Under the pieces are notes generated by a model that had not been told where the DNA came from, made no database searches, and saw only the letters and a program-made list of their open reading frames with translations. Below, piece after piece: positions 44,001-51,826 of a stretch of 64,000 nucleotides of DNA (positions are counted from its first letter, which is position 1; every line of letters starts with the position of its first letter). This stretch comes from JAAFHB01 sp963675995. Its GTDB lineage: Bacteria > Bacteroidota > Bacteroidia > Bacteroidales > Prolixibacteraceae. The stretch covers positions 744,001-808,000 of the forward strand of contig CAXXIY010000002.1 of assembly GCA_963675995.2 (NCBI GenBank), given 5' to 3'. The translations under genes and the position numbers were made by a program.

Positions 44001-44484
44001 ATTTGTCGATACCGGTTCAGGAATCCCTGAGGATAAACTTCATTTAATCTTCGACAAATTTGTTCAGGTTGAAGTTAAGGCTTCCGGAGGCGTTCGCTCT
44101 ACAGGCTTAGGGCTTACATTTTGTAAAATGACAATTGAAGCTCATGGTGGTGATATTGGTGTTGAATCCACGATTGGCAAAGGTTCTCAATTTTGGTTCA
44201 CGCTACCCGGAGGCATAGTAACTCAACCACAGATAACTATACCTGTGGTTGAAATTTCACAAATAGAGCGATTTAGTTTAACCGAAAAAGAAAAACAATA
44301 TCTGATACCATTTATTGTTAATTTAGCTAATTTTACAGTTTATGAGTTTTCCGATGTGAAAAATATTATTGAAACAATAGAAACCGATCATTTTCCAAAT
44401 ATTAATATTTGGAAAATGAAACTTAAGAATGCATTGAAATCTTGCAATGAGGACGAGTATAATAAGCTTCTAAAACTTAATTAA
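41056..44484 (+). CDS. Regulator-propeller sensor histidine kinase
   Basis: 1142 residues. Signal peptide 1-21 (ends GHSQ), about fourteen propeller-type repeats (for example TIWLGTYQNGVIKI, VAWFGGNEGLYRYD) to ~residue 690, a Y_Y_Y domain (LYSYQLEGYDTAWSAF to about 770), one membrane helix (WWAFVLYILFFAGSVYLIVKL), a coiled coil, HisKA with phospho-acceptor His853 in GMIVHDLKNPLN, and HATPase_c with NLLSNAIKYTPNNG, DTGSGIP and STGLGLTFCK. Unlike classical hybrid two-component systems it has no receiver or AraC domain, but an extra ~85-residue C-terminal segment. The receiver-kinase gene starts 4 bp downstream. The periplasmic part probably senses oligosaccharides or other periplasmic signals, as in relatives. 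Confidence 0.93.
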   Translation: MKFKILFIATLLFYCLCGHSQETGFPIIRNYSPKEFRNQPQVFGITQDKRGVIYFGCGDILEYDGISWRIISLPQNAYVHELEADNTGKRIYVTANGEFGYLSADLKGNNIYHSLKPLINNDTLKFGYVWTLRQTSEFVYFHSYEAIFQYSPTDEKIKVFLPEKNDEFLNGFVYHDTYYVRLYKKGLVKIENQQMVPANQSAFFVNENAFKVAQPFNKSTMLIATRGQNLLLYKPEIDSLPIPFSLSKPEFLKDNYIYSNTSLDNNYLMLGSINAGAILFDKQGKVLQQYNENKLLQNNTVYYMSKDNFQNVWMALDIGISKIRSGLDWSFWNKHSGLNGIVMNVFRFKKRLYIATSTNVYYIDERNNIKEITNGTVGQNWCFFNWNNGQSLLAGNQDGLYEINEENAKLIYKCSQVYKISQSIKDPDRIYVNHYPNMISLKHENGKWVNEGIWEGIEDEVRGIIEEENGTIWLGTYQNGVIKITPVSNSENTTGTQGQKVYTNPFGMKYTVKYYTQKEGFVSLLEILPFKIKDQIVFGTKSGLYAYNKQTDRFGPYSNLGKQFCIGSRDVFLLQEMSDGRIWICPKENSKADIGYLQPNKNGGYNWIFAPFRYMPEMSIEAMYIDSSGVAWFGGNEGLYRYDFSKDTKDYNQKFNCLIRKVTTSRDSLLFGGNAGLSPAGFQNLADLKYQYNSIKFEFAAPFFDNEERTLYSYQLEGYDTAWSAFSIRTDKEYTNLSEGTYTFRVKAKNIYDVVSSTGTYTFTISPPWYRDWWAFVLYILFFAGSVYLIVKLNTHRLIAQKKNLEQIVKERTAKIENQKEEIQSQAEELKTINEKLVELDHFKEGLTGMIVHDLKNPLNTILSLAKIPELQQAGKQMLNMVLNILDVQKFENAQIKLQAVDFDFYSCLNDALEQTKFLFERKSIRIINNIKPYCIVKGDYELIQRVCVNLLSNAIKYTPNNGTISIDKHQDLTNPQNLKFSFVDTGSGIPEDKLHLIFDKFVQVEVKASGGVRSTGLGLTFCKMTIEAHGGDIGVESTIGKGSQFWFTLPGGIVTQPQITIPVVEISQIERFSLTEKEKQYLIPFIVNLANFTVYEFSDVKNIIETIETDHFPNINIWKMKLKNALKSCNEDEYNKLLKLN

Positions 44485-44488
44485 CAAC

Positions 44489-45601
44489 ATGTACAACGCT
44501 GTGATACTGGTAGTTGACGACGAACAGACTTATTTGGATTCTATAACTGATATATTGAAGGGGAAGAATTTTAAAATCATTCAGGCTCTTAATGGTAAAA
44601 TGGGCATTGAAGTGACAAAAAAATTCAAGCCTGATATGATCATTGCTGACTGGGAAATGCCTGAAATGAATGGATTAAAAATGATTCAGGAACTAAAATC
44701 TGACGAAACAACCAAAGACATTCCGGTTATTATGTGTACAGGCATTATGACCACCTCCGAAAATTTAGATACTGCGCTTGAAGCCGGAGCTGCTGATTAT
44801 ATTCGAAAACCAATTGACGCAATTGAATTAACCGCCCGAATTAACGCAGCTTTAAGTCTTTCTGACGCATTCAAAAGGATAAAAGCGCAAAATGAAGAAT
44901 TGATATTGCTCAATAGCACAAAAAATAAATTCTTTTCAATCATTTCACACGACTTACGTGGCTCTTTTGGTGCTATTATGCTTTTATCCGATATGCTCTG
45001 TGAAAATTTAAAATCTTATAATGCAGAGGAAATTGAAGACCATTTAAAATTAATTTGCAACTCCTCTAAGAGTGTCTATAATTTAGTGGAAAATCTTTTA
45101 GACTGGTCAAGAAGCCAGATGAATAAGATTGAATATATCCCCGAAGAAATTGATTTTGAACAAACCATCAATGAAGTTATTGAAGTTTTAGGACCTCAGG
45201 CTAAAAATAAAAGCATTACACTAACAAGTAATATAAATTCCTCAAAACAATTAATTACTGATAAAAACATTCTAAAAACAGTACTTAGAAACCTTATCTC
45301 TAATGCAATTAAATTCACTCAACCGTCTGGTAATATATCCATTCAAGTAATAAGCAACGAACTGGATATCGTATTTTCTGTTATTGATAATGGAATTGGG
45401 ATTAAAGAGGAAGTAATTAACCGCCTTTTTAAAATTAACGAGAAAGTAATAACCAGAGGTACTGCCAATGAAACAGGTACTGGATTAGGCTTATTGTTAT
45501 GTAAAGAATTTGTAGATAAACTTGGTGGGCGAATTTGGGTAGAAAGCAGGGAAGAAAAAGGAAGCACCTTTAAATTTACAATACCTTTAAAAATCGATTA
45601 G
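44489..45601 (+). CDS. Receiver domain-histidine kinase hybrid
   Basis: 370-residue cytoplasmic protein: an N-terminal receiver domain (about 1-122; acidic pocket VVDDEQ, phospho-acceptor Asp54 in IIADWEMPEMNG, Lys107 in YIRKPID) followed by a HisKA domain with His154 in FSIISHDLRGSFGAI and a HATPase_c domain (NLISNAIKFTQPSGN, DNGIGI, GTGLGLLLCKEF). No DNA-binding output domain is present. It begins 4 bp after the propeller kinase, so it most probably receives phosphoryl groups from that kinase or is controlled by it, and passes the signal to another regulator not in this window. Confidence 0.93.
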   Translation: MYNAVILVVDDEQTYLDSITDILKGKNFKIIQALNGKMGIEVTKKFKPDMIIADWEMPEMNGLKMIQELKSDETTKDIPVIMCTGIMTTSENLDTALEAGAADYIRKPIDAIELTARINAALSLSDAFKRIKAQNEELILLNSTKNKFFSIISHDLRGSFGAIMLLSDMLCENLKSYNAEEIEDHLKLICNSSKSVYNLVENLLDWSRSQMNKIEYIPEEIDFEQTINEVIEVLGPQAKNKSITLTSNINSSKQLITDKNILKTVLRNLISNAIKFTQPSGNISIQVISNELDIVFSVIDNGIGIKEEVINRLFKINEKVITRGTANETGTGLGLLLCKEFVDKLGGRIWVESREEKGSTFKFTIPLKID

Positions 45602-46231
45602 TTATCAATCATTCAGCCTGCTAATGGGGCGATTTCACCTCCTTGGCCGATAAGTTTATTTAGCGTTTTTTAGGGCTATGATGGATCTTTGGTTTGACTA
45701 AATTCTCTTCGACCGGCTTCCGGATACCGGGGAAAGTTCGCTTAGTCTTCAGATACCGTGATTGGGTATCCTAACCAGTAGATTATCGGTAAGTCATTCG
45801 GTCCGACTTATTCCGGCCGGCTTTCCGGTTTCCATCAGGGAATAGCTTATTGCTGTTTACTCATAAATGTCATTAGCACTTTAGGCATCACTTTATACTG
45901 CTCCCTGGAATGGATGTCATAATTCTACCACCACCTTTGGGAATTGATTACCTTGCTTATATTGGAAGAATAGCTGATTCTGTTCGTGACTTTTAACAAT
46001 CCAATGGCATCCCTGAAGTTTCAATATTGCATACAAATTCCATCCATTTTTTGGACTTGTGTTATGCTTAATGGTATTGACAGATTTATGTTTTGGGGGA
46101 TCTAGAAAAACTTGGTGTTGAAATTTGTGATTGAAAAAAAGACCGTTATCTGCAATCCACCCAATCCAGATTCAGAACAATTATTAAATTCAGTTGTTTA
46201 ATTCCGGGATAAATTTTAATGAGTAGTATAA
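45602..46231. other. Intergenic region with a possible gene remnant
   Basis: No intact gene in 630 bp. Toward the 3' end (about 46090-46200) shifted frames read DLEKLGVEI and VIEKKTVICNPPNPDSEQLL before a stop, which looks like coding debris from an unidentified gene. Confidence 0.35.
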
Positions 46232-46798
46232 ATGAAAAAGTTAATATTTTTCATGCATACATCGCTGGATGGCTTTGTAGCAGGAGTTAATGGAGAGATG
46301 GGCTGGATAAAAGTTGACGATGCAATGTTTGACTTTGTAGGCACAATGACTGATCAGGCTGACACTGCATTATATGGACGTGTAACTTATCAGATGATGG
46401 AGAGTTATTGGCCAAATGCTGGAGAAAAACCAAATGCATCTAAACACGATATAGAACATTCCATATGGTACAATAACGTCTCAAAGATTGTTTTATCCAG
46501 GACAATTAAAGATTTAGGGAAAAGCAATACAAAAGTTATAAGTGAAAATATTTCGGATCATATCAATAAAATAAAACAACAGGAAGGAAAAAATATTTTA
46601 ATTTTTGGAAGCCCTTCTGCATCAAACTCACTTTTAAACAAGGGACTTGTTGATGAATTTTGGATCTTTGTTAATCCTATTTTGTTAGGCCAGGGTATTC
46701 CATTATTTAAGGATATATCTGAAAGTGTCAAATTGAGTCTTATTGAAACAAAGACATTTGAAATTGGCGTAATTGCCCTTCATTATGCAAAAATATAA
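46232..46798 (+). CDS. Dihydrofolate reductase-like RibD C-terminal domain protein
   Basis: 188 residues covering one RibD_C/DHFR-like domain (YyaP/YwjB-like). MKKLIFFMHTSLDGFVAGVNGEMGWI is the family N-terminus, TALYGRVTYQMMESYWP the second block, and ILIFGSPSASNSLLNKGLVDEFWIFVNPILLGQGIPLF the C-terminal signature. Such proteins bind NADPH; physiological substrates are not known. Stands alone. Confidence 0.92.
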   Translation: MKKLIFFMHTSLDGFVAGVNGEMGWIKVDDAMFDFVGTMTDQADTALYGRVTYQMMESYWPNAGEKPNASKHDIEHSIWYNNVSKIVLSRTIKDLGKSNTKVISENISDHINKIKQQEGKNILIFGSPSASNSLLNKGLVDEFWIFVNPILLGQGIPLFKDISESVKLSLIETKTFEIGVIALHYAKI

Positions 46799-47253
46799 AT
46801 GGACCTTTATTGCCTCTGGTATTTAATTCTCCGGTGTGATCTGACAAATGGCCGACGGTAAACTCAATTTTAGAGGTTTGTTAATGGTTTCAACAGATTA
46901 ATAAATTGAAATTTTAACAAATCGCTTTAGGACTAATTCGAGAATCGAAAAGCGTAACCTTCTCAGTTATTGATAAACCATGGACCGATGAAGAGCGCAA
47001 GGAGTTTAGTGTTTACCTCAAAAATACGAAAGGAACAGCAAAAAACAGCAGGACAAACGGATCATTGTGTTTGATTTATTCGTTCAATCTGGCTTGTATT
47101 CATACAACATTGAGCTACCCCAAAAATATCTCTTTTGTATTCCAAAGTTTGCAGCAGTAAGCTGGCCCACGTGACATGATATCTCCTCCAATCAGATTCT
47201 ATGGTGTATGGTTGGACTTTCCCATTATTACATCGCCCGACAAATGTCGTTAA
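46799..47253. other. Intergenic debris
   Basis: A frame at about 46955-47020 reads TFSVIDKPWTDEERKEFSVY, which looks like part of a former gene, followed by stops. I cannot assign a family. Confidence 0.35.
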
Positions 47254-47608
47254 TTGTTTGGGATGGAGATAAATGTTAAAATAAACCGACTAAAGGGATA
47301 ATCATTCAATTGTTTCGCAATGATGATCACGTCCCGAACAAACCCTTTAAGGTGGTAAAAGCCGGAATTATCAACAGGTAAGTCTTAGTAGTCATTGAGA
47401 ATTCCGGATATGGAGAATCTGCAGCCATTATCGTTCACGATACGAATTCAATCGGGCAAATAGACCATCAAAGGGTATTCCAATCGAATCATCGGGCATT
47501 ACCAATAACTGGAGACTCACGTTATTTTCAGGTATGCCAACTTTTGAAACACTTAAATTTACGTTTAGTGCATCAAGAAATTCTTATTCTGTTGTTACGA
47601 ATGAATAA
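47254..47608 (+). pseudogene. Decayed DUF2141 gene
   Basis: Successive frames read IIIQLFRNDDHVPNKPFKVV, VIENSGYGESAAIIVHDTNS, IGQIDHQ and, after a frameshift, KGIPIESSGITNNWR and FSGMPTFETLKFTFS. This is the order of DUF2141 secreted proteins (small beta-sandwich with x-G-x-Y-A-x-x-x-H-D-x-N-x-N-G-x-L-D, then G-x-P-x-E-x-x-G-x-S-N-N, then F-x-x-P-x-F-E-x-x-x-F). An in-frame stop and at least one frameshift show it is inactive. The amino-terminal signal-peptide part was not found. Confidence 0.72.
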
Positions 47609-47705
47609 AAGACTTTTTACAAAATTTTAGTGTACTTTTAACCATTATCGTCCGGGGGAGTGGCGATCAGATTTAATAGGAAGGAGGTTTTTCCCCCCGA
47701 CAGTT

Positions 47706-48131
47706 GTGATTTATTTAAAAAGACAAACCTTGAAACGAAATCGTCTCTTCTATTTGCTTTTACTGTGCTTTACGGTTGGCGCAGGGCTGGCATCACGCCA
47801 TTCCCCATACATTTTACCTTCATGGGTACAATTATATTTAGGTGATACGCTTTGGGCCTTCATGGTATTTCTGCTGTTTGGCCTCTTTTTTAACAGAAAA
47901 AGCACCAAATGGGTATCCATTGCCGCCTTAACATTTTCATACGGTATAGAAATAAGCCAGTTATATCATGCACCATGGATAGATGCCCTGCGTGCCTATT
48001 CATTGGGAGGGTTGATCCTTGGATTCGGCTTTTTATGGAGCGATTTGGTTTGTTACTCGTTAGGCGTTTTTTTTGGGTATCTAATGGAAAAGGTATTATC
48101 CAATAAAATAGGAGACAAGAACTTAAATTGA
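47706..48131 (+). CDS. DUF2809 membrane protein
   Basis: 141 residues with four membrane helices. LLLCFTVGAGLASRHSPYILPSWV, YLGDTLWAFMVFLLFGLFF and FSYGIEISQLYHAPWIDALR are the DUF2809 signatures, a family of small inner-membrane proteins of unknown function related in appearance to VanZ. The start is GTG at 47706; no in-frame ATG occurs before residue ~47, and an AAGGAGG at 47681-47688 supports a start in this area, so the exact start is uncertain. Confidence 0.82.
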   Translation: MIYLKRQTLKRNRLFYLLLLCFTVGAGLASRHSPYILPSWVQLYLGDTLWAFMVFLLFGLFFNRKSTKWVSIAALTFSYGIEISQLYHAPWIDALRAYSLGGLILGFGFLWSDLVCYSLGVFFGYLMEKVLSNKIGDKNLN

Positions 48132-48259
48132 AATGACAAAAGCTTAGATGTTTTTCAAGGATATAAGCAGACACGCTTCCAAACGAAAAAAATTAGAAAT
48201 AATATTTTTTTTAAGAATCTTTATTGTAATTTTAACTTATCCAGTTAAAATTAAAAGCC

Positions 48260-48865
48260 ATGAAACAGAAATTTTTAATCCTCGCAATTTTCCTTTTTAG
48301 TCTGCATGTTGAATCTCAGGCACAACTCACAAACGATTTGAATAAATTATTGCCAGTCGATCTGACTGATTCACGAAGCGGGATATTCAGATCTGTAACA
48401 GGTATGGACTTTATGGTCAGAATTTTTTTAACAGAGGGGATTAAAAATATTGATGCATGTTCAGATGCGGAATTTGGTAAGTTATCAATCGAAATAGATT
48501 GGTATGACATTTCAACTGAGCTTGGTAAAAGTCAGATAGATATGATAAAAATGATGAAGGCGGATGATCAGCAAAAGCAGGCATTTTTAGGGAAGGGTTC
48601 TTATGATGATTTTGCCGGGGGGGCGCTGGTAATTCAGAGTAAATCAGCTGAATGTATCAATACAATCTCAGGAGCAACCGGCCGCACCGAATATTATACC
48701 AATGCAAAATTTTTTATTTATACAGGTTCAGCATTGGCAAAGATAAGTTATACCGGGAAAGTTAAATCGGAAACGGTTACCAACTTTATTTCCAACGCTG
48801 CCGGGCAAATAAAAAAATTTAATTTTGGCGTTTATAAGAATGTTACAGCTAATGAAAAAAATTAG
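48260..48865 (+). CDS. Secreted hypothetical protein
   Basis: 201 residues with a signal peptide (MKQKFLILAIFLFSLHVESQAQ). The mature part is mixed alpha/beta without known motif. It includes a Cys pair separated by about 55 residues (IDACSDAEF and SAECINTISG). No family is recognised. It is separated by 128 bp from the DUF2809 gene and by 63 bp from nudC. Confidence 0.65.
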   Translation: MKQKFLILAIFLFSLHVESQAQLTNDLNKLLPVDLTDSRSGIFRSVTGMDFMVRIFLTEGIKNIDACSDAEFGKLSIEIDWYDISTELGKSQIDMIKMMKADDQQKQAFLGKGSYDDFAGGALVIQSKSAECINTISGATGRTEYYTNAKFFIYTGSALAKISYTGKVKSETVTNFISNAAGQIKKFNFGVYKNVTANEKN

Positions 48866-48928
48866 CCTAACTAATTTTGAAGTTGATAGTTTAAATAAGT
48901 CAGAATAGTAATATTAAAAACGGAATGG

Positions 48929-49753
48929 ATGTTGAATGAAATAAGTCCTGGCATTTTCGATAACACCTATTTTCATGATCACGAAATAGGGAACGAAGAT
49001 TTTTTATTGTGTTACAGGGACAACCAGGTGTTATTAAAGAAAACAGACGATGATTATGAAATTCCAAGAAGGAAAGATTTTACTGGCAATATTGAATCGC
49101 CTGTTTATTTGTTTTCAATCAATTCCAATCATTGCTTTGGATGGATTGAATCTGATCTAAATCATCCAACATTTGAATTCTATGATATTTTTGTTTTGCG
49201 GAACCTGAAGAACAAAGAATTTGCCTGGATTGGGTCTGTGGGATATCAATTGATGACGTGGCACAATAATAATAAGTATTGTGGAAGATGTGGTTCCAAA
49301 ACAGAATTGAAAAAGGAGGAGAGGGCAGCTGTTTGTCCAGACTGCAATCTGGTGATTTTTCCTAAAATATCACCTGCCGTTATTGTAGCGATCACCTGCA
49401 ATAATAAAATATTACTGGCCAAGGGCAAAAACTATAAAGGTGATTTCTATGCCCTCATTGCAGGCTATGTCGATATTGGAGAATCCATCGAAGAAACAGT
49501 TATAAGAGAAGTGAAAGAAGAAATTGGGTTGGATGTTTGGAATCTGAAATACTATAAAAGCCAGCCCTGGCCTTTCTCCGGTTCACTTATGCTTGGTTTT
49601 ACTGCTGAGGCTGACGATACTCAACCAATTATAATTGAGGAAAATGAAATTAAAGAAGCAGGCTGGTTTGTGCGGGGAAACCTGCCGCCCCATGCTTCCA
49701 GTGTGAGTATATCAGGTGATTTAATTGCTGCTTTTGAAAAGGGAATTTTCTAG
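48929..49753 (+). CDS. nudC: NAD+ diphosphatase (NudC)
   Basis: 274-residue Nudix enzyme that hydrolyses NAD(H) to NMN(H) and AMP and, in some bacteria, removes NAD caps from RNA. A zinc ribbon, YCGRCGSKTELKKEERAAVCPDC, precedes the Nudix box GYVDIGESIEETVIREVKEEIG (full GX5EX7REUXEEXGU pattern) and the diagnostic SQPWPFSGSLMLGF, which distinguishes NudC from other Nudix proteins. The N-terminal domain (1-105) is diverged as usual. A second ATG four bases upstream is out of frame; the start used is at 48929. Confidence 0.95.
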   Translation: MLNEISPGIFDNTYFHDHEIGNEDFLLCYRDNQVLLKKTDDDYEIPRRKDFTGNIESPVYLFSINSNHCFGWIESDLNHPTFEFYDIFVLRNLKNKEFAWIGSVGYQLMTWHNNNKYCGRCGSKTELKKEERAAVCPDCNLVIFPKISPAVIVAITCNNKILLAKGKNYKGDFYALIAGYVDIGESIEETVIREVKEEIGLDVWNLKYYKSQPWPFSGSLMLGFTAEADDTQPIIIEENEIKEAGWFVRGNLPPHASSVSISGDLIAAFEKGIF

Positions 49754-49829
49754 TTCAAAGTGAGATAAAAACTGGAAATAAACTATTAATTATTTAATAA
49801 TAAGATATTTAAATAATTGGATACCTATA

Positions 49830-51608
49830 ATGTCGATCTTTTGTCCGGTCATTCATTCCAAATTCTTTCCGTCGGCGCTATGCGGCTCATGGTGTATATT
49901 GATATTATTTTTTGCAATAACAAAGCTGTCATTTGGCCAATCAGCCGTTGAAACCAAATTCACAAAGCAATCTACTATCTGTAACCCATTAAACCTGAGT
50001 TATCGGTTTTGCCTGAATGATCCCTCCCGGCGCGAAGCTGCCGATCCTGAGATGATTTTGTTTAAGGGTGAGTATTATTTGTTTGCGTCCAAGTCAGGCG
50101 GTTACTGGCATTCAACCGACTTAATCAACTGGAATTTGATTACCACCCCGGACCTCCCACTGGAAGACTACGCACCTACGGCGGTTGTTATTAACGATAC
50201 GGTGTATTTTATGGCATCAGGAAAAAGTCCGGTTAAAATTTTCAGGACATCAAATCCCAAAACCGGTAAATGGGAAATAGCCAATCCTGCTTTTCCGATA
50301 GGAATGACCGATCCGGATTTGTTCCTTGACGACAATGGTCGGTTGTACTTTTATTATGGTGGCTCAAATACAAAACCATTATATGGCATTGAACTTGATT
50401 TAAGAACTTTAAATCCTAAAGGAACACCAATAGCATGTTTGAATAGTAATAAAGAAGAATACGGATGGGAGCAAAGAGGTGATTATAACAGCCGGAGTGA
50501 AAAGACCTATGTAGAAGGGGCTTGCATGACCAAGTATCAAGGTAAATACTATCTTCAATATGCAACACCCGGCACAGAATATAAAAGCTATTGCGACGGA
50601 CTCTATATTTCGGATAATCCGCTTGGCCCCTTTAAGCTGGCTGAACATAATCCCTGCTCATCAAAACCTGAAGGATTTATTGCCGGTGCTGGTCACAGCA
50701 GCACCTTCCAGGATAAATATGGGAATTACTGGCGTATTACAACCATGACTATTGCTCAAAAGAACGGAGCAGAACGTCGTTTGGGCTTATTCCCAATGTT
50801 TTTTGACAAGGATGGTGATTTATATACTTATACAGGTTTTGGAGATTTCCCTTTTATAATACCTGAGAAGAAAATAGATGACCCTTATGAATTGTTTCCA
50901 AATTGGATGTTGCTCTCCTATAATAAGCCGGTCGAAGTATCTTCTCAATTAGCTGCTTATCCCAAAAATTATGCTTGTGATGAAGAAATCAGAACTTACT
51001 GGAGCGCTCTAACGGGAAGTAAAGGCGAATGGATTACGTTGGACTTGCAGAAAGTATGTTTAATAAATGCAGTACAAATAAATTTTGCCGAAAACCAAAC
51101 GAAATTACATAATCGTGATATAAAAATTTATTACCGGTATCTTCTGGAGTACTCGGATGATCAAATAACCTGGAAATCTCTGATGGATAAAACACAAAAT
51201 AATGCTGATGTACCACATGATTACGTTGAAATTGCAGTTCCGGTAAAGGCCCGTTATTTAAGGCTTACAAATTATTATGTTCCCGATGGAACCTTTGCTT
51301 TAGCTGGATTGCGTATTTTTGGAAATGCTCAGGGTGGCAAGCCCCGGAAAGTCCCTTGTTTAAATGTTTTACGCACACAATCTGACCGCCGTGAGGTTAA
51401 ACTTAAATGGAGTGGGAAACCTGAGGCTGTTGGTTACAACCTTCGCTATGGGTCTCAGCCTCATAAATTGTATCATAATTACCAGGTACTTGGCACCGAT
51501 TCCCTCACCATACGAAGTTTAAACAGACTTCAAAAATATTATTTTACGATAGATGAATTTAACGAAAATGGCATTAAAAAGGGAAGAAAGATAGTCGAGG
51601 TAAACTAA
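49830..51608 (+). CDS. GH43-like glycoside hydrolase with discoidin-type and Fn3-type C-terminus
   Basis: 592 residues. A signal peptide ends around residue 37 (ITKLSFGQS). The five-bladed propeller catalytic domain (~60-365) shows the three expected acids: Asp in AADPEMILFKGEYYLFAS, Asp in MTDPDLFLDDNGRLY and Glu in TYVEGACMTKYQGKYYL. Next come an F5/8 type C-like carbohydrate-binding segment (SSQLAAYPKNYACDEEIRTYW to ~505) and a short Fn3-like domain (residues ~520-592). It probably attacks arabinose- or xylose-containing polysaccharide outside the cell or in the periplasm; the specificity is not readable. It precedes the giant-lipoprotein genes but with a 218-bp gap. Confidence 0.9.
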   Translation: MSIFCPVIHSKFFPSALCGSWCILILFFAITKLSFGQSAVETKFTKQSTICNPLNLSYRFCLNDPSRREAADPEMILFKGEYYLFASKSGGYWHSTDLINWNLITTPDLPLEDYAPTAVVINDTVYFMASGKSPVKIFRTSNPKTGKWEIANPAFPIGMTDPDLFLDDNGRLYFYYGGSNTKPLYGIELDLRTLNPKGTPIACLNSNKEEYGWEQRGDYNSRSEKTYVEGACMTKYQGKYYLQYATPGTEYKSYCDGLYISDNPLGPFKLAEHNPCSSKPEGFIAGAGHSSTFQDKYGNYWRITTMTIAQKNGAERRLGLFPMFFDKDGDLYTYTGFGDFPFIIPEKKIDDPYELFPNWMLLSYNKPVEVSSQLAAYPKNYACDEEIRTYWSALTGSKGEWITLDLQKVCLINAVQINFAENQTKLHNRDIKIYYRYLLEYSDDQITWKSLMDKTQNNADVPHDYVEIAVPVKARYLRLTNYYVPDGTFALAGLRIFGNAQGGKPRKVPCLNVLRTQSDRREVKLKWSGKPEAVGYNLRYGSQPHKLYHNYQVLGTDSLTIRSLNRLQKYYFTIDEFNENGIKKGRKIVEVN

Positions 51609-51826
51609 CCATCGTTTTGACATAAGTTCAGATTTAAATCCATTAAATTCAGAAGTATTCTCGTTGTATATTTACATAAAATAAATTCCGAAAATTAATT
51701 TTTGTAATTGTAATTAAGCTACTTTTACGGTATTAAACCAACAATACCGGGACTTGGTGTGCTCATTAATCCTTTCGAGCAATGAGATAACAAACAGGTT
51801 GAAAAAAATAATAATCTTAAAGTAAA

